From positions 18,292 to 82,291 of the forward strand of contig NZ_PYCN01000029.1 of NCBI RefSeq assembly GCF_003062295.1: a stretch of DNA of 64,000 nucleotides. The letters run 5' to 3'. The notes below the pieces were generated by a model. It had not been told where the DNA came from, ran no database searches, and saw nothing but the letters and a program-made list of their open reading frames with translations. Positions 50,617 to 59,105 of the stretch are shown here, in pieces. Both the position numbers and the translations under genes were made by a program. The first letter of the stretch is position 1, and every line of letters begins with the position of its first letter. Origin of the DNA: Bradyrhizobium algeriense. GTDB lineage: Bacteria > Pseudomonadota > Alphaproteobacteria > Rhizobiales > Xanthobacteraceae.

Positions 50617-51141
50617 ATGACCGGTACGCACGACCACAGCCATTCCCACGATCACGATCATTCGCACGGCGATACTGAGCGCTGGAAGCATGACGGCGTC
50701 CGCGTCATTCCCGGCAATCAGCTCGATCCCAACGTGCCGTCAACTGCGGGCATGGACCGCAAGGCCGCGATCAATTTCGCCCGCGTCGGTGCGCAGAAAT
50801 TGTGGGCGGGCACCGTGACGATCCGGCCCGACGCCAAGACCGGCGCGCACCATCACGGCCATCTCGAAAGCATCATCTATGTCGTGAAGGGCAAGGCCCG
50901 GATGCGCTGGGGCGAGCATTTGCAGTTCACCGCCGAAGCTGGCCCCGGCGATTTCATTTTCGTGCCGCCCTACGTGCCGCATCAGGAGATCAACGCCAGC
51001 CGCGACGAGGTGCTGGAATGCGTGCTGGTGCGCAGCGACGGCGAGGCGGTGGCCATCAACCTCGATATCGAGCCGGTGGAAAAGCCAGAGACCGTCCTGT
51101 GGGTCGATCCCGTGCATCGCGATCCCGCCGAGAAGAAGTAA
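50617..51141 (+). CDS. Cupin-domain protein with histidine-rich N-terminus
   Basis: 174 residues. Residues 4-20 are rich in His and Asp (DHSHSHDHDHSHGD), a likely metal-loading tail. The cupin motif 1 is GAHHHGHLESIIYVVKGKA (two His, Glu) and motif 2 has PYVPHQEIN (His), so a mononuclear metal site is complete. Many bacterial members are dioxygenases or isomerases. ATG at 50617 is chosen; the upstream frame is untypical. Followed by an enoyl-CoA hydratase-like gene after 41 bp. Confidence 0.87.
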   Translation: MTGTHDHSHSHDHDHSHGDTERWKHDGVRVIPGNQLDPNVPSTAGMDRKAAINFARVGAQKLWAGTVTIRPDAKTGAHHHGHLESIIYVVKGKARMRWGEHLQFTAEAGPGDFIFVPPYVPHQEINASRDEVLECVLVRSDGEAVAINLDIEPVEKPETVLWVDPVHRDPAEKK

Positions 51142-51182
51142 TAACTAAAGGCCGCCTTCGTGCGGATATCGCGGGGAATGCC

Positions 51183-51920
51183 ATGAAGCTTGTTCGCTAC
51201 GAGAGCGCGGGCCACGTCGCCACCGTCACCATGGATCGCGCTTCCGCGCACAATGCGCTCAATAATGCGTTGTGTGACGAATTGCGCGAAGCCTGGCTCC
51301 GCTTTCACGAAAGCGACGACCGTGTTGCGGTGCTTGCGTCATCCGAAGAAAAATATTTCTCGGTCGGCGCCGACGTCAGGGATCTTCCCGTCAACATGTG
51401 GCACGCGGTGCCTGGATTGGGCGTCGAACTCGACAAGCCGGTCATCGCCGCTACATCCGGATGGGTGGTCGGCGGCGCCTTCGTGCTGGTGCAGATGGCG
51501 GACATGTGCGTGGCGTCGGAGACGACGCGCTTCATCTACCCCGAGGGCAAGATCGGCACCACCGCCGGCGGCATCTCCTCGGTGATGGCGCGCATGCCAC
51601 ACAAGATCGCCATGGAGTTTTTGCTGGTCGGCGAGGAAATGTCGGCGGAGCGGGCCTGGCAGATCGGCTTTGTGAACAAGGTCGCGCCGAAGGGGCAGCA
51701 TGTCGCACTCGCCCAGGAGATGGCGGCCAAAATCGCCGCCAACGCGCCGCTGGTGGTCCGGGCGCTGAAGAAGCTCGCCCGCGACGCCATGCCCAGGGGA
51801 CCGCTGGAAGGGGTCGCCGAGGTGCGCCGGCTGCTCGATGTCATCAAGGACAGCGAAGACCTGAAGGAAGGCGTCAAGGCGTTCGCCGAAAAGCGCAAGC
51901 CCGACTTCAAGGGCAGATAA
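51183..51920 (+). CDS. Enoyl-CoA hydratase/isomerase-family protein
   Basis: 245 residues, crotonase fold: ATVTMDRASAHNALNNALCD, KYFSVGADVRDLPVN, then SGWVVGGAFVLVQMADM and YPEGKIGTTAGGISSVMARM, where the Glu after Pro is in the hydratase acid position. ATG at 51183 follows GGGGAATGCC. Likely acts on a CoA ester, but the second acid of classic hydratases (E164-type) is not obvious. Probably co-transcribed with the upstream cupin gene. Confidence 0.9.
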   Translation: MKLVRYESAGHVATVTMDRASAHNALNNALCDELREAWLRFHESDDRVAVLASSEEKYFSVGADVRDLPVNMWHAVPGLGVELDKPVIAATSGWVVGGAFVLVQMADMCVASETTRFIYPEGKIGTTAGGISSVMARMPHKIAMEFLLVGEEMSAERAWQIGFVNKVAPKGQHVALAQEMAAKIAANAPLVVRALKKLARDAMPRGPLEGVAEVRRLLDVIKDSEDLKEGVKAFAEKRKPDFKGR

Positions 51921-52044
51921 CCGCCGTTCGCCGCCGGATGCGACGGCACGCCGTTTCGTCGCCTGAAAAAAATTGAAAAAGGATGTCGGATCCGTCTCCG
52001 CGGGTTCGTCCTTGGCTCGAGCCCTTCAAAAAAGGAACCCGATT

Positions 52045-52467
52045 ATGGCCAAAATGATCTTCGTCAACCTGCCGGTCAGTGACCTCGCACGCTCGACCGC
52101 CTTCTATCAGGCGATCGGCGGCGAAAAGAACCCGCAATTCTCCGATGACACGGCGTCCTGCATGGTGTTTTCCGACACCATCCACGTCATGCTGCTGACC
52201 CATGACAAGTATCGGCAGTTCACCTCGAAGAAGATCGCCGACGCGAAGGCCACTAGCCAGGTCCTGATCTGCCTTTCCGCCGACAGCCGCGACGCCGTGG
52301 ATGATGTGATTGGAAAGGCGCAAGGCGCGGGCGGCGGTGCAGATCCGGGTCCGAAGCAGGATTACGGCTTCATGTATGGCCGCAGCTTCGAAGATCCGGA
52401 TGGTCACCACTGGGAAGTGATGTGGATGGATGTCGCTGCCGCGCAATCCGCCATGGCCCAAGCCTGA
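52045..52467 (+). CDS. VOC-family protein (glyoxalase/bleomycin-resistance fold)
   Basis: 140 residues: MIFVNLPVSDLARSTAFYQA, TIHVMLLTHDKYRQFT, then GRSFEDPDGHHWEVMWMD. The final His-Trp-Glu segment is the VOC metal-site region; the first module has no clear metal-binding His. ATG at 52045 follows AAAGGAACCC. Annotated as extradiol dioxygenase or glyoxalase in relatives; activity unknown. Next to another VOC gene 35 bp downstream. Confidence 0.9.
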   Translation: MAKMIFVNLPVSDLARSTAFYQAIGGEKNPQFSDDTASCMVFSDTIHVMLLTHDKYRQFTSKKIADAKATSQVLICLSADSRDAVDDVIGKAQGAGGGADPGPKQDYGFMYGRSFEDPDGHHWEVMWMDVAAAQSAMAQA

Positions 52468-52502
52468 TCATTTCAAACCTGTGACAACCCGGAGTTCTCC
52501 CG

Positions 52503-52991
52503 ATGTCCAAGATTTCCCCCTGCCTGTGGTTCAGTAGCGAGGCCGAGGAGGCCGCAAACCTGTACGTCTCACTGCTGCCCGATTCCCGGATCGAGAAAGT
52601 CCAAAAGAACACCGTTGATAGTCCTGCCGGCAAGGCCGGTTCGGTGCTGGTGGTCGAATTCACGCTGGCCGGCCAGCGGTTCATGGCGCTGAACGGCAAC
52701 AAGCCATTCGACTTCACCCACGCCGTCTCGTTCAAGATCGACTGCGCCGATCAGGCCGAGGTCGATCGGCTTTGGGACGCATTGCTGGCGGACGGCGGCA
52801 AGGAAGTGCAATGCGGCTGGCTGAAGGATCGCTACGGCGTGTCGTGGCAGATCGTGCCGACCGCGGCGATGGAATATATCGGCGGTTCCGATACCGCTGG
52901 GGCCCAGCGCGCGATGCAGGCGATGATGGGCATGGTCAAGCTCGATGTCGAAGGACTGAAGCGGGCGTATGAGGGGAAGGCCGCGGCGTAG
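52503..52991 (+). CDS. VOC-family protein, PhnB/3-demethylubiquinone-methyltransferase-like
   Basis: 162 residues starting MSKISPCLWFSSEAEEAANL, with a VVEFTLAGQRFMALNG strand pair and GVSWQIVPTAAMEYIGG at about residue 118. This is the PhnB-like VOC group often labelled 3-demethylubiquinone-9 3-methyltransferase without evidence. Usually lacks catalytic function assignment. Same strand and close to the previous VOC gene, possibly one transcript. Confidence 0.9.
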   Translation: MSKISPCLWFSSEAEEAANLYVSLLPDSRIEKVQKNTVDSPAGKAGSVLVVEFTLAGQRFMALNGNKPFDFTHAVSFKIDCADQAEVDRLWDALLADGGKEVQCGWLKDRYGVSWQIVPTAAMEYIGGSDTAGAQRAMQAMMGMVKLDVEGLKRAYEGKAAA

Positions 52992-53004
52992 AGCTGCTTG
53001 CTTA

Positions 53005-53167
53005 CCTCGCCCCGCCCTTGCGGGGAGAGGTCGGATTGCGAAGCAATCCGGGTGAGGGAACTCTCCGCGAATCTGCTCTTTCGAGTTTGCGGAAGCAGCC
53101 CCTCACCCCGACCCTCTAAGAGCGAGCTTCGCTCGTCTCGACCCCGCAAGAGCGGGGCGAGGGAGCG
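53005..53167. repeat. Long palindromic intergenic repeat (BIME-like)
   Basis: CCTCGCCCCGC near 53005 is inverted by GCGGGGCGAGG ending at about 53163; inner arms TCGGATTGCGAAGC.../GGGTGAGG and CCCTCACCCCGACCCTC add further pairing. The motif is a common dispersed element in Bradyrhizobium, Rhodopseudomonas and Methylobacterium genomes as I recall. It separates two convergent genes and may act as a bidirectional terminator. Confidence 0.8.
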
Positions 53168-53174
53168 ATGATCC

Positions 53175-54290
53175 CTAATAACTAACCCTCAAACCCACAC
53201 CGCCGTGGAGCGTGTTGCCGACCGGCTGCGGGCCGGCGGTGCCGTTGAGGAAGAGGTCGGCGACCCAGCCCTTGGTGATGCGGAAGCCGAGCCGGCCGCC
53301 ATATTCGAACCAGCCCTGGTTGCCGATGGTGGGCACGATCGTGCCGTCGCCGGTCACGCTGGCGACGATGCCGGATCGCGACCCGAAGGATTGCACCCAT
53401 CCGCCGTTGATGTTGGCCTCGACGCTTGTGCCGAACAGGTGCGTCCACTGTCCGCCGACCTTGACGAGGTTGGTGCGGTCGGTGCCATCGGCGATCGCGG
53501 CGTCGAACGGATTAAAGGCCGCGGCGGGGTCCGCGTAGCCCTTCACCCGCTGCCATAGCTGCCAGACCTCGACGGAAGCCGCCACCTCATCGCGCGGCGA
53601 CAGCCGGCTCATCCAGCCGGCGCGGCCATAGACGGCGTAGTTCTCGCTCGTGGTCGAACTTTCGAGCGATACCGCGCCGAGGCTCGTCGTGTAGCTGCGC
53701 GAGTAGCGCACCTTCTGGAATGGCGACAGGATGGTGCCGATATCGAAGAACGGCCGCGACGATCCCCAGTCGACGAAATCATAGCGCAGCGCGAACGCGC
53801 CGATCGGCGAACTGGTGACGCGGTAGCCGCCTTCACTGTACTGGGCATAGGCGATGCCGGCGAGCAGCGACAGATTCGGCGTCAGGTTCTTGCGGCCGTG
53901 AATACCGGCCGAGAACGAACCCGCCGAACCGAACGCGCTGATGCAATCGTTGCAATTGACCTGCTCGTTGACCCCCAGCAGCACGTTGCCGAGCACGCGG
54001 TTGGTGATCATCTGGTTGAAGCGCTGTCCGGCCAGGTCGTTGATCGAGCCGGCGCCGGAACCGGTCGCAGCCGCAGGCGGCGCATTGGTGCCTGGCGTTG
54101 ACGTCGGAGTCGGCGAAGCCGCAGGCGTGGGGGATGGGCTTGGCGTCGGCGTCGGCGGATAGCACTCGACACATTCTTCTGCCGGTGTCGGCGAGGGCGA
54201 CTGCGCCCACGCCGACGACTGCAGCAGCGAAAGCGAGGCCATGGCTGCGAGCACGGCCGATAGAGCGAGGCTGCGAACGTGTTTTGCCAT
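53175..54290 (-). CDS. Autotransporter-type outer-membrane beta-barrel protein with proline-rich linker
   Basis: About 371 residues. A signal peptide (LALSAVLAAMASLSLLQSSAWA) leads to a proline/serine/threonine linker (PTPTPSPSPTPAASPTPTS) and a C-terminal barrel with alternating aromatic strands, ending in GVGLRVSY; the terminal aromatic residue is typical of OmpA/autotransporter barrels inserted by BAM. No passenger domain of usual size is present. Start is ATG at 54290 (MAKHVRSLAL); an in-frame GTG lies at 54305. It follows the FecR-domain gene by 2 bp. Confidence 0.82.
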   Translation of the reverse strand: MAKHVRSLALSAVLAAMASLSLLQSSAWAQSPSPTPAEECVECYPPTPTPSPSPTPAASPTPTSTPGTNAPPAAATGSGAGSINDLAGQRFNQMITNRVLGNVLLGVNEQVNCNDCISAFGSAGSFSAGIHGRKNLTPNLSLLAGIAYAQYSEGGYRVTSSPIGAFALRYDFVDWGSSRPFFDIGTILSPFQKVRYSRSYTTSLGAVSLESSTTSENYAVYGRAGWMSRLSPRDEVAASVEVWQLWQRVKGYADPAAAFNPFDAAIADGTDRTNLVKVGGQWTHLFGTSVEANINGGWVQSFGSRSGIVASVTGDGTIVPTIGNQGWFEYGGRLGFRITKGWVADLFLNGTAGPQPVGNTLHGGVGLRVSY

Positions 54291-54292
54291 GG

Positions 54293-55006
54293 TCAGCGCC
54301 CGCACAGCATGCCGGTGGGGTCGCTGCCGTCATCGACGATGACGGGGGCCGCATCCGCATATTGTGTCTTGCTGCAAAGCCCTGCCGCGGCGCTGCAGGT
54401 CGCGGCAAACGTCCATGGCGGATTGTTGGTCTTCCTGATCGTCGAGCGGCCGCCGACACCTGAGGTGATGATGGCGGTGTCGCCGGGCCGGGTGAGCAGG
54501 ATGCATTCAAAGCTGACCGTGCAGACCGAGGCCGCGCCGTCCTGCAGGTTGACGATGGTCTGGCCGCGCAGTGACAGGATATCGAGCGTGGTGCCGCGCA
54601 CGCCAATGGTCGCCAACGGCGTCGTGATCTTGTAGGCGGCCTTGTCCGAATGGCCGGTGACGAAGCGAAACGCGCCCGAGGTCATGCGCACCGCGACTTC
54701 GCGGTAGTGATGTTCGTCGTCGAAAACGGTACGGTCGAGCTTGAGCGTCGCGTTGGGTCCGAGCGAGAGGTTGGTGCTGTCGGCCATCACCAGACGCGTT
54801 GCGCTGTCGATCCCGGTGCGCACGGTTTCGTCACGAACCAGTCCATCGCCGACCTTGATCTGAATGGTCGAAGGTCCGGCAACGCGGAGTACTTCATTCT
54901 TGACGACAGCCGCTTCGCCGACGCGCATTTGCGCATAGGCGGGAGCAGCCAACGCAGTTACCAAGCCAATTGCAAATAGCAAACGAAAGCAGTTACAGAA
55001 ATTCAT
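54293..55006 (-). CDS. FecR-domain protein, secreted
   Basis: 237 residues. Signal peptide MNFCNCFRLLFAIGLVTALA, cleaved near AYA-Q. The FecR-like domain follows: RVGEAAVVKNEVLRVAG, RTGIDSATRLVMADSTNLSLGP and TPLATIGVRGTTLDILS. Unlike anti-sigma FecR there is no N-terminal cytoplasmic tail or sigma factor beside it, so it is a structural or adhesin-associated periplasmic/surface domain. Its stop is 2 bp from the start of the beta-barrel gene, so the pair is translated together. Confidence 0.88.
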   Translation of the reverse strand: MNFCNCFRLLFAIGLVTALAAPAYAQMRVGEAAVVKNEVLRVAGPSTIQIKVGDGLVRDETVRTGIDSATRLVMADSTNLSLGPNATLKLDRTVFDDEHHYREVAVRMTSGAFRFVTGHSDKAAYKITTPLATIGVRGTTLDILSLRGQTIVNLQDGAASVCTVSFECILLTRPGDTAIITSGVGGRSTIRKTNNPPWTFAATCSAAAGLCSKTQYADAAPVIVDDGSDPTGMLCGR

Positions 55007-55205
55007 TTCAAAGCCGATCGATTTATCCCGACATCGTACCGGATCGCGCGCGTGCGATGTGGCAGAATTATCACTTGCGTGGCCTACTCGCCGGTCGGTT
55101 AGTGATGGCGGAATCGAAATGCGTTCAACGCGATGGACATAAAAATCTGGAGCCATCACACTCAATTTTGCCGCAATGTCATTTTGTCCCTGATTCAGTG
55201 TCAGA

Positions 55206-56516
55206 TTGTCCGTGAAGCCAACAGACGCATCACATTCTGTTTTGCCAAATTCGATGATGCGCACGGGCATCATCGCGGGAGTGCTTTTTGTTCTCGCGCA
55301 TTTCGCGATGCTGATCGGCGTCACCACGCCGGAGAAATTCTATTTCGACGAAGTGCATTACGTTCCGGCGGCGCGGCAGATGCTCGAGCCGGTGATGCGA
55401 GAGCCGATGCTCAACCCGATGCATCCGCCGCTGGCCAAGCAGTTCATCGCGCTGTCGATCCATTCGTTCGGCGATGGGCCGCTGGGCTGGCGCTATCCGG
55501 GCGTCCTGTTCGGATCGCTCGCGATCGTCGCGGTGTATCTGTGCGGCCTGGCGCTGTTCGCGGCGCAAGGGCCGGCGATTGCAGCGAGCCTGCTCGCCTT
55601 TTTCAACCAGATGCTGTTCGTGCAATCGCGGATCGCGATGCTGGATATTTTCGCGCTCACCTTCAGCCTGTTCGCGATCGCGGCGTTCATCCAAGGCTTT
55701 CGAAAGCAGCGGCCGCATCTGTGGTTCGCGCTTGCCGGGATCGGCTTCGGCCTGTCGATCGCTTGCAAATGGAGCGGGTTGTTCGTGCTCGCGGTCTGCA
55801 TCGTCATCGTCGCAATGATCCGCCTGATGCAAGGCTGGTGCACCCAATTCGCCGACGCCCGGCCCGATGACTGGTACCGGCCCGATCTTTGGCCCGGCTT
55901 CAAGGCCTGGCATTTCGCGGCGTGCTTCATTCTGATTCCGGCCGCCGTTTATCTCGCGACGTTCATTCCGCTCTACGGATTATCGGCTTCGGATATCCTG
56001 CAAGCGCAGCGGCGGATCTTCAGCGATAACACCACAACCGCGATCGCAGGGCACACCTACATGAGTTCATGGCCGTCCTGGCCGTTCCTGGTGCGCCCGG
56101 TCTGGTATCTCTTCGACAAGATCGGCGACGACCGGATCGCCGCCGTGGTCTTCCTCGGCAACCCGCTGATCCTGTGGCCGGCGCTGATTGCGGTCGCGAT
56201 CTGCCTGCGCGACTGGATCGTGACGCGGCGGGCGGATGCATTCCTGGTGCTGGCGTTCTACTTCGGTCCCTATCTCGCATGGGCGCTGCTGCCGCGAACG
56301 TTAGGGTTCATTTACTATTACCTGCCGGCCGCGACTTCGGCGAGCTTTGCGCTGGTGTATGCCTTGACACGCGGCAGCATGCCGGGATGGCTGCTATGGG
56401 CCTATGTTGCGATCGGTTTTGCCGGTTTTGCCGCAATGCTGCCGATATCGGCCGCGTTCATAGGTACCTCGATGGCGACGTTCAGCCGCCTGATGATCTT
56501 CCAGAATTGGATCTGA
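55206..56516 (+). CDS. GT39/ArnT-like membrane glycosyltransferase
   Basis: About 436 residues with ~9-11 hydrophobic helices. The first luminal loop has FYFDEVHYVPAARQM, with the D-E pair needed by PMT/ArnT enzymes, then NPMHPPLAKQFIAL. These use polyprenyl-phosphate sugars to glycosylate lipid A, proteins or other envelope targets in the periplasm. Start unclear: TTG at 55206, GTG at 55212 or ATG at 55254, none with a strong ribosome-binding site. Divergent from the FecR-barrel pair; a role in decorating a surface protein is possible but unproven. Confidence 0.85.
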   Translation: MSVKPTDASHSVLPNSMMRTGIIAGVLFVLAHFAMLIGVTTPEKFYFDEVHYVPAARQMLEPVMREPMLNPMHPPLAKQFIALSIHSFGDGPLGWRYPGVLFGSLAIVAVYLCGLALFAAQGPAIAASLLAFFNQMLFVQSRIAMLDIFALTFSLFAIAAFIQGFRKQRPHLWFALAGIGFGLSIACKWSGLFVLAVCIVIVAMIRLMQGWCTQFADARPDDWYRPDLWPGFKAWHFAACFILIPAAVYLATFIPLYGLSASDILQAQRRIFSDNTTTAIAGHTYMSSWPSWPFLVRPVWYLFDKIGDDRIAAVVFLGNPLILWPALIAVAICLRDWIVTRRADAFLVLAFYFGPYLAWALLPRTLGFIYYYLPAATSASFALVYALTRGSMPGWLLWAYVAIGFAGFAAMLPISAAFIGTSMATFSRLMIFQNWI

Positions 56517-56637
56517 GACCGCCCAAGACGCTTAACGAGTAGTTACCCGGCAAGTCTACTTGTACGGGTCATTGGCTCGCCGTAGATTCGTCGTTGCGTT
56601 GAGTCTTGTCGGATTCCCGCTCAAAGGAACGACTGGC

Positions 56638-58269
56638 ATGTGGGCCTTCTTCGAACGTCTGCTCGATTCATCGATGTTCGCACCGCACGGAATATGCCTG
56701 CTGTGGGAACCGCAACTGATCTGGCTCCACGTCGCGTCGGATGTCGTCATTGCTTCTGCCTATTTTTCGATTCCCGTGGCGCTGTCGATCTTCGTCTCGA
56801 AGCGCCGCGACGTCGATTTCGGATGGGTGTTCTGGGCGTTCGCGCTGTTCATCATGGCGTGCGGCGTCGGACACGTGATGTCGATCGTCACGCTTTGGTA
56901 TCCGGTCTACGGCATCGAAGGCATCGTCAAGGCGATGACGGCCGCGGCATCGATCGTGACGGCGGCGATGCTGTGGCCGCTGTTGCCGAAGGTACTGGCG
57001 TTGCCCTCGCCGTCGCAGCTTCGTGCCGCTGAAGTAGCCCTGGCGCAGGAAGGCATGTACCGGCGCGAAGCCGAAGACATGCTTCGGCAGTCGCAGAAGA
57101 TGGAAGCGATCGGACAATTGACCGGCGGCGTGGCGCACGATTTCAACAATCTGCTCACGATCATCAGCGGCAATCTCGAGATCGCCGATCGCTGCTTGCA
57201 GACATGGAGCGAGGCCGCGCGCGAGCGGTTGACGCGGGTGATCGCCAACGCCGCGAACGGCGCGCAGCGCGCGGCGATGCTGACGCAGCGCTTGCTGGCG
57301 TTTGCGCGGAGGCAGCCGCTCGATCCCAAACTGACCAACGTCGGTCAATTGATCGGTGGCATGTCGGATTTCTTCAGGCGCACGCTGGGCGAGAACGTCG
57401 ATCTCGAGGTCGTGGAGGGAGCCGGCCTATGGCAGATCGAGGTCGACCCCAGCCAGTTGGAAGCGGCGATTCTCAATCTTGTCGTGAATGCCAAGGACGC
57501 CATGAACGCCAGTAATGCCAAAATCTCGGGCGCGATGGCCAACAGCGGCAAGCTGAAGATCGAAACCAGCAACGTTTCCGTCGAGGAGGGCTATCGGCAA
57601 CAGAACGCAGGCGTGCCGGCCGGGCAATATGTATTGATCGTGGTGAGCGATACCGGTTCTGGAATGCCGCGGGAAGTCCAGGAGAAAGCGTTCGATCCGT
57701 TTTTCACGACCAAGCAACCGGGGCAGGGCACCGGCCTCGGATTGAGCCAGGTCTATGGCTTCGTCAAGCAATCCGGCGGCGAGATAAAGATATACAGCAA
57801 GGTCGGGCACGGAACCACAATCAGGATCTACCTGCCGCGCGCCGCTACCGCTCCCGAGGCCGTCGGACAGAGCGAGGCGCCTCTGGTCGGCAGTTCGGGG
57901 AGCGAGACCGTCCTGGTCGTCGAGGACGAATACGATGTGAGGTCGTATCTGGTCGAGACGCTAAAGGACCTGAACTACCGGGTTCGCGAGGCGGCGAACG
58001 GGGCGGCCGCGCTGGCACAGTTCGACGCCAATCCGTTCCGGATCGATCTGTTGCTGACCGACATCGTGATGCCTGGCCTGAACGGCCGCGAGCTGGCCGA
58101 TCAACTGCATCATCGCCAATCCGGCCTGAGGGTCTTGTTCATGACCGGGTATTCGCGGGATGCGATCGTGCATCAGGGCCGGCTGGATGCCGGCGTGTCA
58201 CTGCTGCAGAAGCCCGTTACCCAGGCCTTGCTGGCGGCAAGGATCCGGGAAATTCTCGACAAGTCGTAG
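56638..58269 (+). CDS. Hybrid sensor histidine kinase with ethylene-receptor-like membrane domain
   Basis: 543 residues. Residues 1-115 form three membrane helices that resemble the ethylene-binding domain of plant ETR1: D35, Y42, I45, P46, I72, C75 and H79 match ETR1 D25, Y32, I35, P36, I62, C65 and H69 at a constant offset of ten. A coiled coil leads to the kinase core: H-box GGVAHDFNNLL (H167), N-box NLVVNAKDAM, G1 DTGSGMP, G2 GTGLGLSQV. A receiver domain (about 420-540) has phosphoacceptor D475 in LLLTDIVMPG. ATG at 56638 follows AAAGGAA. No separate response regulator is adjacent. Confidence 0.9.
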   Translation: MWAFFERLLDSSMFAPHGICLLWEPQLIWLHVASDVVIASAYFSIPVALSIFVSKRRDVDFGWVFWAFALFIMACGVGHVMSIVTLWYPVYGIEGIVKAMTAAASIVTAAMLWPLLPKVLALPSPSQLRAAEVALAQEGMYRREAEDMLRQSQKMEAIGQLTGGVAHDFNNLLTIISGNLEIADRCLQTWSEAARERLTRVIANAANGAQRAAMLTQRLLAFARRQPLDPKLTNVGQLIGGMSDFFRRTLGENVDLEVVEGAGLWQIEVDPSQLEAAILNLVVNAKDAMNASNAKISGAMANSGKLKIETSNVSVEEGYRQQNAGVPAGQYVLIVVSDTGSGMPREVQEKAFDPFFTTKQPGQGTGLGLSQVYGFVKQSGGEIKIYSKVGHGTTIRIYLPRAATAPEAVGQSEAPLVGSSGSETVLVVEDEYDVRSYLVETLKDLNYRVREAANGAAALAQFDANPFRIDLLLTDIVMPGLNGRELADQLHHRQSGLRVLFMTGYSRDAIVHQGRLDAGVSLLQKPVTQALLAARIREILDKS

Positions 58270-58317
58270 ATTGCCACGGACGGCGAGCCGTCATGTCGTG
58301 TACCGCGATCGCGGCAA

Positions 58318-58352
58318 ATGAAAATCCGCCTGCCGCAAGCGGCAGGCGGATT
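58318..58352 (-). terminator. Terminator of the OmpA-like gene
   Basis: AATCCGCCTGCCG (58323-58335) pairs perfectly with 58340-58352 around a 4-nt loop. Read on the minus strand it is followed by TTCATTT, 14 bp past the OmpA-like stop. It may also end the convergent kinase gene. Confidence 0.75.
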
Positions 58353-58365
58353 GGCCATCAAGACC

Positions 58366-59001
58366 TTACTTCGACGCGGTCTTGTTGGTATCCATGTTGA
58401 CGACCTGAACGCGGCGGTTGGCCGGGTCCATCGGCGCATTCGCATCCTTCGGCTTGCTCTCGCCGTAACCGACGGTCACGAGATTCGAGCCGGTGATGCC
58501 GTACTTCTCGGTCAGGTACTTCTTGATCGTGTCGGCGCGGCGCTCGGACAGATCCTGATTATACGCCTCGCCGCCGATCGCGTCGGTATGTCCGGCAACC
58601 ACGAAGGTCGAACCCTTCAGGCTCGCATCGGAGAGCGCCTTGCCGAGTTCCTGGACGGCGCTCACCGAGCCCTTGCTGATGTCGGCCGAGTTGTAGTCGA
58701 ACTGGATTTCGAGATCGATCTTCGGCTTGCTCGCGGCAAGTTCCGCAATCTCCTGGCGCTCGCCGAGCGACAGCGACCGCGTCTTGCGGTTGCGCAGCGT
58801 GTTGACGAAGCCGGTTTCCTTGGCCTGTACGGCGGCGTCCACCGGCTGCTGCGGGCCGGTCGAAAGGCCGCGGGTCACGCCCGGCTTCGGCTTCAGGGCG
58901 TCCAGGATCTTGTCGGCCGAGACGGTGTCGCCGGCGACAGCGAGGCCCGCTGTCATCGACAGCGCGGCGCTGATAGTCATGATCGAAAGGTAGCGGGTCA
59001 T
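58366..59001 (-). CDS. OmpA-family peptidoglycan-associated protein
   Basis: 211 residues. Signal peptide (MTRYLSIMTISAALSMTAG, cleaved at AVA-G), then the OmpA-like domain from about residue 85: IQFDYNSADIS, GHTDAIGGEAYNQDLSERRAD and GYGESKPKD with the Asp/Arg that bind meso-diaminopimelate. No beta-barrel and no lipobox, so it is a periplasmic, wall-bound protein. ATG at 59001 follows AGGATT. Candidate CRP/FNR-type sites lie upstream. Confidence 0.93.
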   Translation of the reverse strand: MTRYLSIMTISAALSMTAGLAVAGDTVSADKILDALKPKPGVTRGLSTGPQQPVDAAVQAKETGFVNTLRNRKTRSLSLGERQEIAELAASKPKIDLEIQFDYNSADISKGSVSAVQELGKALSDASLKGSTFVVAGHTDAIGGEAYNQDLSERRADTIKKYLTEKYGITGSNLVTVGYGESKPKDANAPMDPANRRVQVVNMDTNKTASK

Positions 59002-59088
59002 TGTCTTAATCCTCACTGTTAACGCCTGCAAAGCTGGCGTGCATGACGTTTTGATGCTGCGAAGATAGGACGGGTTCAAAGTGGGCAA

Positions 59089-59104
59089 TGTGATTCAAGT
59101 CACA
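59089..59104. promoter_or_regulatory. CRP-consensus site upstream of the OmpA-like gene
   Basis: TGTGA-TTCAAG-TCACA is an exact match to the CRP half-sites TGTGA-N6-TCACA, 88-103 bp before the OmpA-like start. Any CRP/FNR-family member in the genome could bind. Confidence 0.55.
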
Positions 59105-59105
59105 T

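Noticed and set aside
53005..53167. Repeat region as a possible CRISPR or small RNA array
   Set aside because: There are inverted arms rather than regularly spaced direct repeats; the motif is of the dispersed palindromic type.
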